This document shows positions 42,984 through 51,848 of a DNA stretch of 64,000 nt, one piece after another. The DNA is from Daejeonella sp. H1SJ63 (GTDB lineage: Bacteria > Bacteroidota > Bacteroidia > Sphingobacteriales > Sphingobacteriaceae). The translations under genes and the position numbers were made by a program. The stretch is taken from positions 1 through 64,000 of the forward strand of contig NZ_JARKMZ010000042.1 of assembly GCF_029360775.1 (NCBI RefSeq). Reading direction: 5' to 3'. Within the stretch, counting starts at the first letter, position 1. Every line of letters starts with the position of its first letter. Under the pieces are notes generated by a model. That model was given only the letters and a program-made list of their open reading frames with translations, was not told the origin of the DNA and did no database searches.

Positions 42984-43538
42984 ATGAAAATTAAAGCAAT
43001 CATTCTATTCGTCCTGCTTTCAGGCCCGGTATTTGGACAAAAAGTACAAAAAAATTTCTGGAAAGATCCCTTTCCACGAAAACCTTCAGGCGTATGGGAA
43101 TTTTATGACTTCAAGGGAGAGTTAGAACAAACTTATGATTTTACAAAGGATAGCCTTATTTATCAGAAAACCTTTCCTCAGGCTTCTAATGTAAAATATC
43201 GGGCAATAACCGGATCTGATACTCTTTTAACAAAATTGGATACTCCTCCGATTTTAATTGGTGGTTCAGCTGTGGTAATGAGAACATTAACAAATAACCT
43301 TAAATATCCACCCGAAGCCAGGGAAAGAAGAATTCAGGGCAGGGTGATCATCTCATTTATGGTTGCGTCTGACGGAAAGGCTTCTGATTTTAAGATCCAA
43401 ACGGGCATTGGAAGTGCTTGCGATGAAGAAGCTCTCAGAGTGATCAAACTAATCCATAATAAATGGTATCCGGGTATCTTAAATGGTAAAAGAGTAAGTA
43501 CTATTTATACAATCCCGGTGTTTTTCAGGTTAGGGTAA
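42984..43538 (+). CDS. TonB C-terminal domain protein
   Basis: 184 residues with a cleavable-looking signal (MKIKAIILFVLLSGPVFGQ). Residues 95-184 are a TonB_C domain: KYPPEARERRIQGRVIISF, AFE-like acidic site CDEEALRVIK, and WYPGILNGKRV. There is no proline-rich spacer. Most energy transducers keep an uncleaved membrane anchor, so this one may be periplasmic, or its first helix may serve as the anchor. It is divergent from the receptor at 40008-42314 and could interact with it, which is inference. Confidence 0.85.
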   Translation: MKIKAIILFVLLSGPVFGQKVQKNFWKDPFPRKPSGVWEFYDFKGELEQTYDFTKDSLIYQKTFPQASNVKYRAITGSDTLLTKLDTPPILIGGSAVVMRTLTNNLKYPPEARERRIQGRVIISFMVASDGKASDFKIQTGIGSACDEEALRVIKLIHNKWYPGILNGKRVSTIYTIPVFFRLG

Positions 43539-43819
43539 TACTCAGCTGTCTTGCCCGTTGTCTCACCTGAATAATTTAGTCTCAGGCATGCAATCAGGTT
43601 GTTTTTTCGTCTATATGAGTTTTCGAATGATAGCAGCAAATCAGGCACAGGCATGGCCAATCAGCAGGTTAATAAAAAGAAAGAGCGGAATGAAAATAAA
43701 GATTTGAATCAATTCACCTCAATCTTTTAATACTGATATTGGTCAGCAGATGATATGCACGGCAGCTCCGATCAGGAAATAAATTTCAGAATTTGAATAT
43801 AATCTTGTTAAATTCAGTT
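43539..43819. other. Intergenic region without recognised feature
   Basis: 281 bp between the TonB-like gene and the GntP permease. No open frame of note, no RNA gene and no clear promoter motif. A TTG-initiated upstream extension of the permease (from 43793) falls inside it and is not accepted. Confidence 0.3.
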
Positions 43820-45157
43820 ATGCTATCATTTATACTACTCGTAGTCAGTGTTATACTGCTTATTCTACTCACCGCAAAATGGCACCTTCATCCATTTTTA
43901 GCACTATTATTCGTTGCCCTGTTCTTTGGATTTGTTTCAGGAATGGATGCAGATACCATTATTAAGTCTGTAAATGATGGGTTTGGCAATACCCTGGGTA
44001 AAATTGGTATTGTGATTGCCCTGGGGGTAATCATCGGAGCGTTTCTGGAATATTCAGGAGGAGCTTACAAACTGGCTGAAATTGTCCTGAATTTAATTGG
44101 TAAAAAACGGGTACACGAAGCTATGGGTATTGCAGGATTTATTGTTTCCATTCCGGTATTTGCCGATAGCGGATTCATCATTCTAAGCCCGCTGAATAAA
44201 AGTTTAACTAAAAAAGCGGGCCTTTCAATTGTTGGAACGGCAGTAGCTTTGATTCTTGGCCTGATGATATCTCATGTTTTAATTCCGCCAACTCCTGGTC
44301 CGATTGCCGCCGCCGGCATTATTGGAGCTGATGTGGGTTTAGTGATGCTCATGGGACTTATCATAGGATCCTTTTCGCTGGTAGTAGCCATCATTTACTC
44401 AAAATTGTATGCTGCAAAAACTTATATCGATCCCAGTCCTGAGTTATCTGAAGAAATTATACAGGAAAAAATCAGAAATGCACCGGGGGCACTCAAATCA
44501 TTTCTACCAATCATAACACCAATAATTTTGATTATCGGAAAATCTGTGGTGGAGTTAGCTTTTGCAGGAGAGAATCAGGATGACTGGTGGTTTAAATTGA
44601 TTGGCTTTCTGGGTACTCCGGTAATTGCCCTACTGGCCGGGATGCTTTTTGTATTCCTGATACCTAAGAAACTGGATAAGGAAATACTTTCAACTACGGG
44701 ATGGGTGGGGAAAGCAATCAATGATGCCTCAACAATCATTATTATTTCGGGTGCCGGCGGAATTTTTGGCGCCATCCTTCAGAACAGTGGAATAGCCGCC
44801 ACAATGGCTAATGGATTATCAGAAGCTAATATCGGAATATGGCTGCCCTTTTTATTGTGTGCTGCCATTAAAACAGCACAGGGCTCATCTACTGTTGCAC
44901 TGATTACTACCGCATCTATCATCGCTCCCATGTTACCGGGTATGGGATTTGAAACAGAAATTGACAAGGCATTGATTGTTATGGCCATTGGAGCCGGGGC
45001 AATGTCTGTATCCCATGCAAACGACAGTGGATTCTGGATTACTACTCAGTTCTCAGGAATCGATGTAAAAACAGGATATCGTACTTATACACTTGGTACA
45101 TTAGTGGTGGGGGTTTCAACGGCAATATTTGTTTATATCGCCACTCTTATCGTTTGA
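43820..45157 (+). CDS. GntP-family gluconate:H+ symporter
   Basis: 445 residues from ATG 43820. The protein is hydrophobic throughout, with 12 or more membrane segments. GntP hallmarks are present: GFGNTLGKIGIVIALG, IPVFADSGFIILSPL and the NDSGFW motif near residue 405 (HANDSGFWITTQF). It imports gluconate or related sugar acids with protons. It stands alone, with no gluconate kinase nearby, so the exact substrate (gluconate, idonate, glycerate and others) is open. Family secure. Confidence 0.93.
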   Translation: MLSFILLVVSVILLILLTAKWHLHPFLALLFVALFFGFVSGMDADTIIKSVNDGFGNTLGKIGIVIALGVIIGAFLEYSGGAYKLAEIVLNLIGKKRVHEAMGIAGFIVSIPVFADSGFIILSPLNKSLTKKAGLSIVGTAVALILGLMISHVLIPPTPGPIAAAGIIGADVGLVMLMGLIIGSFSLVVAIIYSKLYAAKTYIDPSPELSEEIIQEKIRNAPGALKSFLPIITPIILIIGKSVVELAFAGENQDDWWFKLIGFLGTPVIALLAGMLFVFLIPKKLDKEILSTTGWVGKAINDASTIIIISGAGGIFGAILQNSGIAATMANGLSEANIGIWLPFLLCAAIKTAQGSSTVALITTASIIAPMLPGMGFETEIDKALIVMAIGAGAMSVSHANDSGFWITTQFSGIDVKTGYRTYTLGTLVVGVSTAIFVYIATLIV

Positions 45158-45264
45158 TCAAATTCGTTTATCGATAGAAAAATGCATTTTGGAAGCAATA
45201 AAAAAAGCATAAAAGCAGTCTTTACTCATTCGTGATAAAATCGCTGAGTTAAGGATACCCTCTT

Positions 45265-46278
45265 TTAACTCTCCAGAATTCCGATCTGTGCCAGCACTTC
45301 AAATTCTTTCACCGGAAACTCAGCATCATTTCTGACAGTCTGAACCACACAATCAAAAAGATCCATATATTTTCCAACAGCAGACGGGATATATTCAACG
45401 GTCTTTTCTCCCTGATCACTGTAAACGGTCAGTTTAGCTTCCATGCCGGGCTTCTCAACTCCAAAACCTTCATCAGAAGGCTTACCTCCTGCAAGCAGCT
45501 GATCTTCCTGAGTATCACAGAATGCTTTGATAAATGTGCCTTTAGTCCCGTTAATGATAATTCCCGGCAAAGGATCAGCTACAAGCAAACTGGTTGTAAT
45601 GAATACATTAGTGTGATTGGGATAAATCAAATGAATATGGCCGTAATCATCAACAAGAGAGTTTTTACGATAAACCCCGGTGGTTTTAATAAATTCTTCC
45701 GGCTCACCAAAAATACATATCGCCTGATCGAGCAAATGTGCAGCCAGATCATAAACAACTCCTGCAGCAGGAATTGGCGTCTCTTTAAATACTTTCGGAC
45801 CGATTTCTGCGCGATAGCGGTCATAACGCAAATGAACCTCAATGATTTGTCCCAGGCGGCCGCTGTTAATAATATCGCGTGTTACTGCAAAATCGCTTGA
45901 AAAACGACGATTCTGATACACCATCACCTTTCGGCCAAGCTCTCTTCCCAGTTCAAAAACTTCCAGGGCCTCTTCAACCGTTGGTGCAAAAGGCTTTTCA
46001 ACCAGAATATCTTTTCCGGCCATCAAGGCTCTGCGCGAATAATCTACATGTGTATTACTGGGTGTATTTACAATCACCAGCTCTATTTCAGGATCGCTTA
46101 ATACTTCGTCAAGCGTATCATAACTGATAATATCAGGATAATCAGCATGAACTTTCTTAGTGTTATGCTCCAGTACTCCCTTTAGCTGAAATCCTGCATG
46201 AAGGTTTACGAAAGGGGCATGAAATATCTTTCCTGACATTCCATACGATAAAATAGCGGTAACGATAGGTTTTTGCAT
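45265..46278 (-). CDS. Gfo/Idh/MocA family NAD(P)-dependent oxidoreductase
   Basis: 337 residues from ATG 46278. The frame opens at 46314, but the first 12 residues lie upstream of a promoter-like element, so the shorter start is preferred. The Rossmann loop is SYGMSGKIFHAPF, the catalytic EKP motif is ILVEKPFAPT (about 95) and DLAAHLLDQA carries the active-site histidine. It resembles scyllo-inositol dehydrogenase (IolW/YdgJ)-like enzymes. It oxidises or reduces a sugar or inositol. The neighbouring GntP permease is convergent and need not be functionally linked. Confidence 0.9.
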   Translation of the reverse strand: MQKPIVTAILSYGMSGKIFHAPFVNLHAGFQLKGVLEHNTKKVHADYPDIISYDTLDEVLSDPEIELVIVNTPSNTHVDYSRRALMAGKDILVEKPFAPTVEEALEVFELGRELGRKVMVYQNRRFSSDFAVTRDIINSGRLGQIIEVHLRYDRYRAEIGPKVFKETPIPAAGVVYDLAAHLLDQAICIFGEPEEFIKTTGVYRKNSLVDDYGHIHLIYPNHTNVFITTSLLVADPLPGIIINGTKGTFIKAFCDTQEDQLLAGGKPSDEGFGVEKPGMEAKLTVYSDQGEKTVEYIPSAVGKYMDLFDCVVQTVRNDAEFPVKEFEVLAQIGILES

Positions 46279-46281
46279 AAG

Positions 46282-46289
46282 CAAATATA
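46282..46289 (-). promoter_or_regulatory. Predicted -7 element only 3 bp from the Gfo/Idh ATG
   Basis: Minus-strand TATATTTG exactly matches TAnnTTTG; TTGG near 46311-46314 is a possible -33 element (22-bp spacing). Only three bases separate the box from the ATG at 46278, so the message would be leaderless or nearly so. Confidence 0.5.
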
Positions 46290-46400
46290 GTATTTGGGAG
46301 GAATACTGTACCAATTTAAGCGATGAACATTACAGCCTAAACTATACTTTAAGGATAGAAATGCTCCGCTGATATTCCTTTTTTTTACAGACATTTGTGC

Positions 46401-46739
46401 ATGACCCCAGCAGAAATAAATGCAAAATGGAAACAACTTCAGGAGCGCATAGCCAGCGACTTTGATTCAGAAATTCCCGATATGAAAGTCATGCTTTTCC
46501 TGATCGGTGTTCAGGAACTTGGCAAAGGACCCGCTAAATTCAGCAAACGTCAGAAAGAAGAGCTTATGCATATTGCTACCTGCCGTTTGTTCGGTGAGAT
46601 GGGATTCTATGAACTGGAAGGAACAGACCAGGATGGATGGCCTCACTGGAAACTGATAAAGCCTATTCCTGCCTACACTCTGTTAGAGCAGGAAATGATT
46701 ATGAAATCTCTGATGGTTTCCTATTTTGACACACTTTAG
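46401..46739 (+). CDS. Conserved hypothetical protein
   Basis: 112 residues from ATG 46401 (a TTG at 46395 is possible but weaker). Not recognised. It is soluble, helical and acidic-aromatic, with blocks MKVMLFLIGVQELG, FSKRQKEELMHIATCRL and DGWPHWKLIKPIP, and no signal or metal motif. It resembles the small uncharacterised proteins found in many Bacteroidota next to housekeeping genes. It lies 49 bp before the exonuclease III gene on the same strand. GACATTTG, a near match to the -7 element, lies 3 bp before its ATG. Confidence 0.78.
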   Translation: MTPAEINAKWKQLQERIASDFDSEIPDMKVMLFLIGVQELGKGPAKFSKRQKEELMHIATCRLFGEMGFYELEGTDQDGWPHWKLIKPIPAYTLLEQEMIMKSLMVSYFDTL

Positions 46740-46788
46740 AATTAAAAAGAAAAGGGAATCAGCTGCTTATTGAAAAGAAATTTAACAA

Positions 46789-47556
46789 ATGAAGATCATT
46801 ACTTATAACGTCAACGGAATTCGTTCTGCATTAAGCAAGAACTGGCTTTCCTGGTTACAGGCGGCTAATCCCGATGTAGTTTGCCTGCAGGAAATCAAAG
46901 CAACACCCGATCAGCTTACAGACCTTCTGCTGCTTGAACAAATGGGCTACGAACATTACTGGAACCCGGCAGAAAAAAAAGGTTACAGCGGTACAGCCAT
47001 CTTCACCAAAGTGAGTCCTAAACATGTTGAATATGGCTCCGGAATGGAAGACTACGATCGTGAAGGACGCATAATCAGAGCCGATTTTGAAGGTTGTTCT
47101 GTAATGAGCACCTATTTCCCATCCGGATCAAGCGGAGAGGAACGTCAGGATTTTAAATTCCGTTTTCTGGAAGATTTCAGGGAGTATTCGGATAAATTGA
47201 AACTTGATTATCCAAATCTGGTGATATCAGGAGATTATAATATTTGCCATCGTCCGATCGATATTCATAACCCCAAATCGAATGCAAACTCCTCCGGGTT
47301 CCTTCCGGAAGAACGCGAATGGATGGAAGATTTCATTAGCTCCGGCTACATCGATTCTTTCAGACATTTCAACACCGAGCCACATAATTATACCTGGTGG
47401 AGTTTCAGGGCAAATGCAAGAGCCAAAAACCTGGGTTGGCGCATTGATTATAATATGGTATCTGAAGGACTTCGTGATAAACTTAAACGTGCGGCTATCC
47501 TGCCGGAAGCAAGGCATTCAGATCATTGTCCGGTATTGCTGGAACTGAGTTTATAG
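46789..47556 (+). CDS. xth: Exodeoxyribonuclease III / AP endonuclease
   Basis: 255 residues, ExoIII size. Signature blocks of the Mg-dependent endonuclease/exonuclease/phosphatase fold are present: TYNVNGIRSA, VCLQEIKA, KKGYSGTAIF, SGDYNICHRPIDIHNP, WRIDYNMVS and the catalytic RHSDHCPV. It cuts at abasic sites and removes 3'-blocking groups in base-excision repair. It stands beside a 5-FTHF cyclo-ligase gene that converges on it. Very confident. Confidence 0.95.
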   Translation: MKIITYNVNGIRSALSKNWLSWLQAANPDVVCLQEIKATPDQLTDLLLLEQMGYEHYWNPAEKKGYSGTAIFTKVSPKHVEYGSGMEDYDREGRIIRADFEGCSVMSTYFPSGSSGEERQDFKFRFLEDFREYSDKLKLDYPNLVISGDYNICHRPIDIHNPKSNANSSGFLPEEREWMEDFISSGYIDSFRHFNTEPHNYTWWSFRANARAKNLGWRIDYNMVSEGLRDKLKRAAILPEARHSDHCPVLLELSL

Positions 47557-47612
47557 ACAAGAATTTGAGGAAACAGATAATAAGGTACTGCAGGATAGAG
47601 ATTAACAGAAAC

Positions 47613-48185
47613 TTAAAATTCCCAGATCTTTCCCGGACAGATGCAGGAATCCAGTTTAATGTCGAACTCATTCAAACCGGTTATTTCATCAACAGGGTCA
47701 AAGTATGAAAGACCCATTTTATGTACATCATGACGGCATTTGCTTAGAAAACGGTCGTAAAAACCCTTACCATAACCTGCACGGTTGCCTTTTTTGTCAA
47801 AAACGATTAAAGGAACAAATACCAGATCAATCTGATCTGATGAAATAATTTTACCGTGAATTGGTTCCGGAATATCAAACTTATTCCGGCCGAGGATGGT
47901 GTAATCATGATCGTAGAGAACATTTTCCATTTCAAGCTTCTCAAAATTGGTTCTTGGTATCAGAATCCTTAAGTCAGGAAAGGCTTGTTTAAAATAATTC
48001 AGAATGGAAAAGGTATCGATCTCGTTATGTTTTCTGATTGGCAGAAAAACATGAATTGTTCTGAATTGTGACCAATCCACAAGCTTTACCTGTTCCATCA
48101 ACTCTTCAGTCAGCATCCAGTAGCGGGCGCGAGATAAATTTTGCCGTCTTTCAAGAAATTGTTTTCGTAGGGTAGCTTTGTCCAC
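47613..48185 (-). CDS. 5-formyltetrahydrofolate cyclo-ligase
   Basis: 190 residues, the family's normal size. The basic N-terminus ends in RKQFLERRQNLS, and the ATP/phosphate-binding segment is GNRAGYGKGFYDRFL (about 135). LVFVPLIVFDKKGNR precedes it. It converts 5-formyl-THF to 5,10-methenyl-THF using ATP, salvaging folate. It is convergent with xth and downstream of the efp terminator, so it has its own promoter or is read through. Known as fau/ygfA/MTHFS. Confident. Confidence 0.93.
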   Translation of the reverse strand: MDKATLRKQFLERRQNLSRARYWMLTEELMEQVKLVDWSQFRTIHVFLPIRKHNEIDTFSILNYFKQAFPDLRILIPRTNFEKLEMENVLYDHDYTILGRNKFDIPEPIHGKIISSDQIDLVFVPLIVFDKKGNRAGYGKGFYDRFLSKCRHDVHKMGLSYFDPVDEITGLNEFDIKLDSCICPGKIWEF

Positions 48186-48254
48186 AATACGAATGTAAAA
48201 AACAATCTGAAATTCGGATAAAGATAGCTGATAAATTCCTGTAAAAAACAGAAC

Positions 48255-48290
48255 ATAAAAAACGGCCTCTCCACCTCTGAAAAGACCGTC
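48255..48290 (-). terminator. Rho-independent terminator after efp
   Basis: On the minus strand ACGGTCTTTTC pairs with GAGAGGCCGT (some G-U pairs) around a 7-base loop, followed by six Ts. It sits about 26 bp after the efp stop codon. Confidence 0.7.
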
Positions 48291-48315
48291 TAATCAACCT
48301 AAACCAAACACTAAA

Positions 48316-48876
48316 CTATTTTACTCTTTCAATATAGTCACCGGTACGGGTATCAACTCTAACCTTATCACCCTGATTTACGAAAAGAGGCACACGTATT
48401 TCAACACCCGTTGATACGGTTGCACTTTTCAACGCATTGGTTGAGGTATCACCCTTAACCGCCGGTTCTGTATATGTAATTTCCAATTCAACACTTGTAG
48501 GTGCCTGCGCCATGATCGGCTCATCACTCTCCATAGAAACAATCACATTCATTCCTTCTTTCAGGAATTTAGCTGAAGGACCGAATAATTTCTTTTCAAC
48601 ACTGATCTGCTCGAAAGTATTATTATCCATTACGATAAAGTAATCACCTTCTTCGTATAAATACTGATAATCATTAGTCTCAACACGGCAAATTTCAACC
48701 TGCTCATCTGTTCCTAATCTGGCTTCAACTATTTTTCCTGTTTTGATGTTACGCAGTTTACCGATGTAAAAAGCGCCACCTTTACCGGGCGTACGGTGAA
48801 TAATTTCATCAACCGTCACTAATTCACCATTGTAACGTAGAATATTTCCGGATTTTATTTCTGAAGCTTTTGCCAT
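48316..48876 (-). CDS. efp: Elongation factor P
   Basis: 186 residues from ATG 48876, standard for EF-P. A longer frame from 48930 runs through the promoter and is rejected. The KOW-like N-domain (MAKASEIKSGN) holds the loop lysine K32 in TPGKGGAF, which may be modified. The two OB domains follow, with the C-terminal signature LFVNQGDKVRVDTRTGDYIERV, cited here only by its core GDKVRVDTRTG. It relieves ribosome stalling at proline runs. It follows the lpx operon and a lone ABC ATPase on the same strand but has its own promoter. Very confident. Confidence 0.96.
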   Translation of the reverse strand: MAKASEIKSGNILRYNGELVTVDEIIHRTPGKGGAFYIGKLRNIKTGKIVEARLGTDEQVEICRVETNDYQYLYEEGDYFIVMDNNTFEQISVEKKLFGPSAKFLKEGMNVIVSMESDEPIMAQAPTSVELEITYTEPAVKGDTSTNALKSATVSTGVEIRVPLFVNQGDKVRVDTRTGDYIERVK

Positions 48877-48899
48877 AATGTAATGCTGGTTTCGAGCCG

Positions 48900-48930
48900 C
48901 AAAGATAAGGGCAAAAAACAAAAAATCCAA
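48900..48930 (-). promoter_or_regulatory. Predicted efp promoter
   Basis: Minus-strand TATCTTTG (48900-48907) exactly matches TAnnTTTG and TTG (48928-48930) provides the -33 element with 20-bp spacing. It supports the ATG at 48876, because the longer frame would start inside the promoter. Confidence 0.65.
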
Positions 48931-48977
48931 CAGCGAATTTAATTTCCGGAATACAGTAAATTATTGAGGGTCAGAGC

Positions 48978-49595
48978 TTATTTAAAGTCTGTTACATTCA
49001 AGCTGGAAGTACAGAAGCTATACTCCTGCTCCTGATTGGAGCATACGATTAATAAACGGTCTGAAGAAAATTCTGAAACAAGATCAAGATACCATTCAGA
49101 ACCCTGCTTATCAAGATTGGATGCAGGCTCATCCAGCATAATAATATCGGTATCTGAAGCAAAAGCCAAAGCAAGCTTAACTCTTTGCTTCATACCTGAA
49201 GAAAAATTTTTTATTATCTTAAATTCTGAGCTTTTGAAACCAAGGAGTTCAATAAGGCCATCTCTGTCAAGTCCTGCACGATAATTTTTGAACCTGAAAT
49301 GAAATTCAATTAGTTCATGAAGCGTAAATTCTTCAATTAGTTCCAGATAAGGGGCAGCAAGACTTAAATTGCTGAAAATATTCTCCTGCTCTATTACCTT
49401 TCCGGAATGATGGTAACTAATGCTTCCTTCAGAACTGCTCAGGCTTCCTGAAATGATTTGCAGCAATGTTGATTTACCTGCTCCATTGGCACCCAGAATA
49501 GCGTATGAGTTACCGCTCTCAAATTCATAGCTTATATTTCTGAAGATCCACTCGCGGTTAAACCGGCGTCCAATTTTTTCCAGACTAATTTTCAT
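48978..49595 (-). CDS. ABC transporter ATP-binding protein, lone
   Basis: 205 residues, a single nucleotide-binding domain. Walker A is GANGAGKSTL (about 35), the signature motif is FSSGMKQRVKLALA (about 130) and Walker B is IIMLDEPASNLD (about 155), followed by a C-terminal histidine-less switch region (CSNQEQEYS). The usual H-loop histidine is replaced. No permease lies beside it. It sits between lpxA and efp on the same strand. Because it is small it may pair with a membrane subunit elsewhere or act as a soluble ATPase. Family secure, function unknown. Confidence 0.88.
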   Translation of the reverse strand: MKISLEKIGRRFNREWIFRNISYEFESGNSYAILGANGAGKSTLLQIISGSLSSSEGSISYHHSGKVIEQENIFSNLSLAAPYLELIEEFTLHELIEFHFRFKNYRAGLDRDGLIELLGFKSSEFKIIKNFSSGMKQRVKLALAFASDTDIIMLDEPASNLDKQGSEWYLDLVSEFSSDRLLIVCSNQEQEYSFCTSSLNVTDFK

Positions 49596-49624
49596 ATCGG
49601 CGGCAGGTCTTTCAGGAACAGGGT

Positions 49625-50410
49625 TTAGGAATTACCAAAGCCCTTCATTACCCCTCTGTTCGAGTTGCGGATAAAATCAAGGATCTCATCACGGATTTCT
49701 GTAGGCTCGCGATCAGTCTCAATAATATCCAATGCTTTGGTAATATTATATTTCTTAAGGAAAATAGTCCGGTATATATCCTGAATCTCATTGATCTGCT
49801 CTGAAGTAAATCCTCTTCTTCTCAAACCAACTGAGTTTATTCCAACATAAGACAAAGGTTCCCTTCCGGCTTTAGTATAGGGAGGTACATCTTTACGCAC
49901 AAGAGAACCACCAGAAATGATAGAATGTGCACCGATTGATACAAACTGATGAACAGCTGATGTACCGCCAATAAATGCATAATCCTGTACTTCAATATGT
50001 CCGGCAAGCTGTACCGAATTGGCAATGATCACATTATTTCCGATCACACAATCATGGGCAATATGAACATAGGCCATCAACAGGCAGTTAGATCCTATTG
50101 TAGTAGTGTTTTTATCCAGCGCGGTTCCCCTGTTCAGGGTAACGCATTCGCGGATAATTGTATTATCACCCACTGTCACGGTAGATGCTTCACCTTTGTA
50201 TTTCAAATCCTGGGGAGGAGCAGAAATTACAGCGCCCGGAAAAATACGGCAATTTTTGCCGATACGGGCACCGTCCATAATAGTTACATTTGATCCAATC
50301 CAGGTCCCTTCACCAATGACAACGTCTTTGTAAATGGTTACGAATGGTTCGATCACTACGTTCTCAGCAATTCTGGCCTGAGGGTGGATGTATGCTAAGG
50401 GTTGGATCAT
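49625..50410 (-). CDS. lpxA: Acyl-ACP--UDP-N-acetylglucosamine O-acyltransferase
   Basis: 261 residues, left-handed beta-helix with hexapeptide repeats (IHPQARIAENVVI onward) and a helical C-terminus. The catalytic histidine is in AYVHIAHDCVIG and the LpxA-specific SGGSLVRKDVPPYTKAGREP follows, cited by its core VRKDVPPYTKAG. It adds the first 3-hydroxyacyl chain in lipid A synthesis. It overlaps the stop of lpxC-fabZ by 4 bp, so translation is coupled. Very confident. Confidence 0.96.
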   Translation of the reverse strand: MIQPLAYIHPQARIAENVVIEPFVTIYKDVVIGEGTWIGSNVTIMDGARIGKNCRIFPGAVISAPPQDLKYKGEASTVTVGDNTIIRECVTLNRGTALDKNTTTIGSNCLLMAYVHIAHDCVIGNNVIIANSVQLAGHIEVQDYAFIGGTSAVHQFVSIGAHSIISGGSLVRKDVPPYTKAGREPLSYVGINSVGLRRRGFTSEQINEIQDIYRTIFLKKYNITKALDIIETDREPTEIRDEILDFIRNSNRGVMKGFGNS

Positions 50411-51819
50411 TCTTTTGTTTCAGTTTCTTTAACTCTGATAATTTGTGCCATCATTTCTGCTTCCACTACAACCTTTTCGCCAACCATACCGGTACCTCTC
50501 ATCTGACAAATGCCTCGTCTGATAGGTTCCATTAAATCGCAACGGAAAACTATTGTATCACCGGGCAATACCTGCGCACGGAATCTTACTTTATCTATTT
50601 TTAAGAAATAAGTCAGGTAGTTCCTCGGATCAGGCACAGTACTCAAAACCAGAATTCCTCCGGTTTGTGCCATAGCCTCAATCTGAACAACTCCGGGTAA
50701 AACCGGAGCACCCGGAAAATGTCCTTTAAAAAACTCTTCATTCATTGTAACATTCTTAACTCCCACAACATGGGTTTTAGAAAGTTCAAGAATTTTATCA
50801 ATGAACAGAAAAGGTTGCCTGTGTGGCAGAATATTCATGATCTGAACCACATCATATAATGGGGTTGCAGCCGGATCATATATCTGAACATGCTTTTTGG
50901 TTCTGTCTTTTTTGATTTGTGCTTTGATCTTTTTCGCAAATGCAACATTCGCTGCATGACCGGGCCTTGCAGCCATGATATGCCCTTTCAAAGGAACACC
51001 AACCAAAGCAAGATCCCCAATCATATCCAATAATTTATGACGGGCAGGCTCATTCTGGTAACGAAGTTCAATATTATTCAGAATTCCTTCTCTTGCAATA
51101 TCTATATCATCGCGATTAAATAACTTGGCAAGACCCTTCAATTCATCCTTACTCACCTCCTTATCTACAACAACAATTGCATTATTCAGGTCTCCGCCTT
51201 TAATCAGGTCATTCTTCAAAAGCATTTCAAGTTCATGAAGAAAACAGAAAGTCCGGCATGAAGCAATCTCTTTCTTAAATTCCGAAATGGTGGTAATTGC
51301 TGCATGCTGACTACCAAGAACAGGCGAGTTATAATCGATCATGCAAGTGAAACGGTAATCATCCAATGGCATAGCAACCATTTCAACTTTACGGTCAGGC
51401 TCAGAATAATGAATGTTATGTGGAATACTGTAGCATTCTCTGTCTGCATCCTGGTCTAAAAAACCAACTTTCTCCAGTGCCTCAACAAATTCGATAGAAC
51501 TACCGTCCATAATCGGAATCTCAGGTCCATCGAGCTCAATAAGTACATTATCCAATTCTACGCCAACCAAACCGGCAAGTACATGCTCAACAGTATGTAC
51601 GCTTGCGCCATTCTGAGTAAGGGTTGTACCACGGGAGGTATCCGTTACATTGTCAACATCCGCATCAACTACCGGAGAACCCGGAAGATCAATTCGTTTA
51701 AACTTATAACCATGATTTTCCGGTGCAGGTTTGAAGGTCATCGTAGCCGGCTGACCGGTATGCAAACCAACCCCATTAACAGAAATTTCAGATTTAATTG
51801 TTCTTTGTTTTACATTCAT
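50407..51819 (-). CDS. lpxC-fabZ: Bifunctional LpxC deacetylase / FabZ dehydratase
   Basis: 470 residues. The LpxC domain spans 1-305 with zinc ligands in SVHTVEHVLAGL and HKLLDMIGDLAL, and the catalytic GHIMAARPGH. The FabZ domain spans 320-470 with LPHRQPFLFIDKI and GHFPGAPVLPGVVQIEAMAQ. This fusion is characteristic of Bacteroidota and joins UDP-3-O-acyl-GlcNAc deacetylation (lipid A) to 3-hydroxyacyl-ACP dehydration (fatty acid synthesis), a metabolic branch point. Between lpxD (upstream) and lpxA (4-bp overlap). Very confident. Confidence 0.97.
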   Translation of the reverse strand: MNVKQRTIKSEISVNGVGLHTGQPATMTFKPAPENHGYKFKRIDLPGSPVVDADVDNVTDTSRGTTLTQNGASVHTVEHVLAGLVGVELDNVLIELDGPEIPIMDGSSIEFVEALEKVGFLDQDADRECYSIPHNIHYSEPDRKVEMVAMPLDDYRFTCMIDYNSPVLGSQHAAITTISEFKKEIASCRTFCFLHELEMLLKNDLIKGGDLNNAIVVVDKEVSKDELKGLAKLFNRDDIDIAREGILNNIELRYQNEPARHKLLDMIGDLALVGVPLKGHIMAARPGHAANVAFAKKIKAQIKKDRTKKHVQIYDPAATPLYDVVQIMNILPHRQPFLFIDKILELSKTHVVGVKNVTMNEEFFKGHFPGAPVLPGVVQIEAMAQTGGILVLSTVPDPRNYLTYFLKIDKVRFRAQVLPGDTIVFRCDLMEPIRRGICQMRGTGMVGEKVVVEAEMMAQIIRVKETETKE

Positions 51820-51848
51820 AACATTGATCTGATCTAGTCAGAAACTGA

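Noticed and set aside
48877-48930. N-terminal extension of EF-P
   Set aside because: Runs through the predicted promoter; MAKASEIKSG is the canonical EF-P start.
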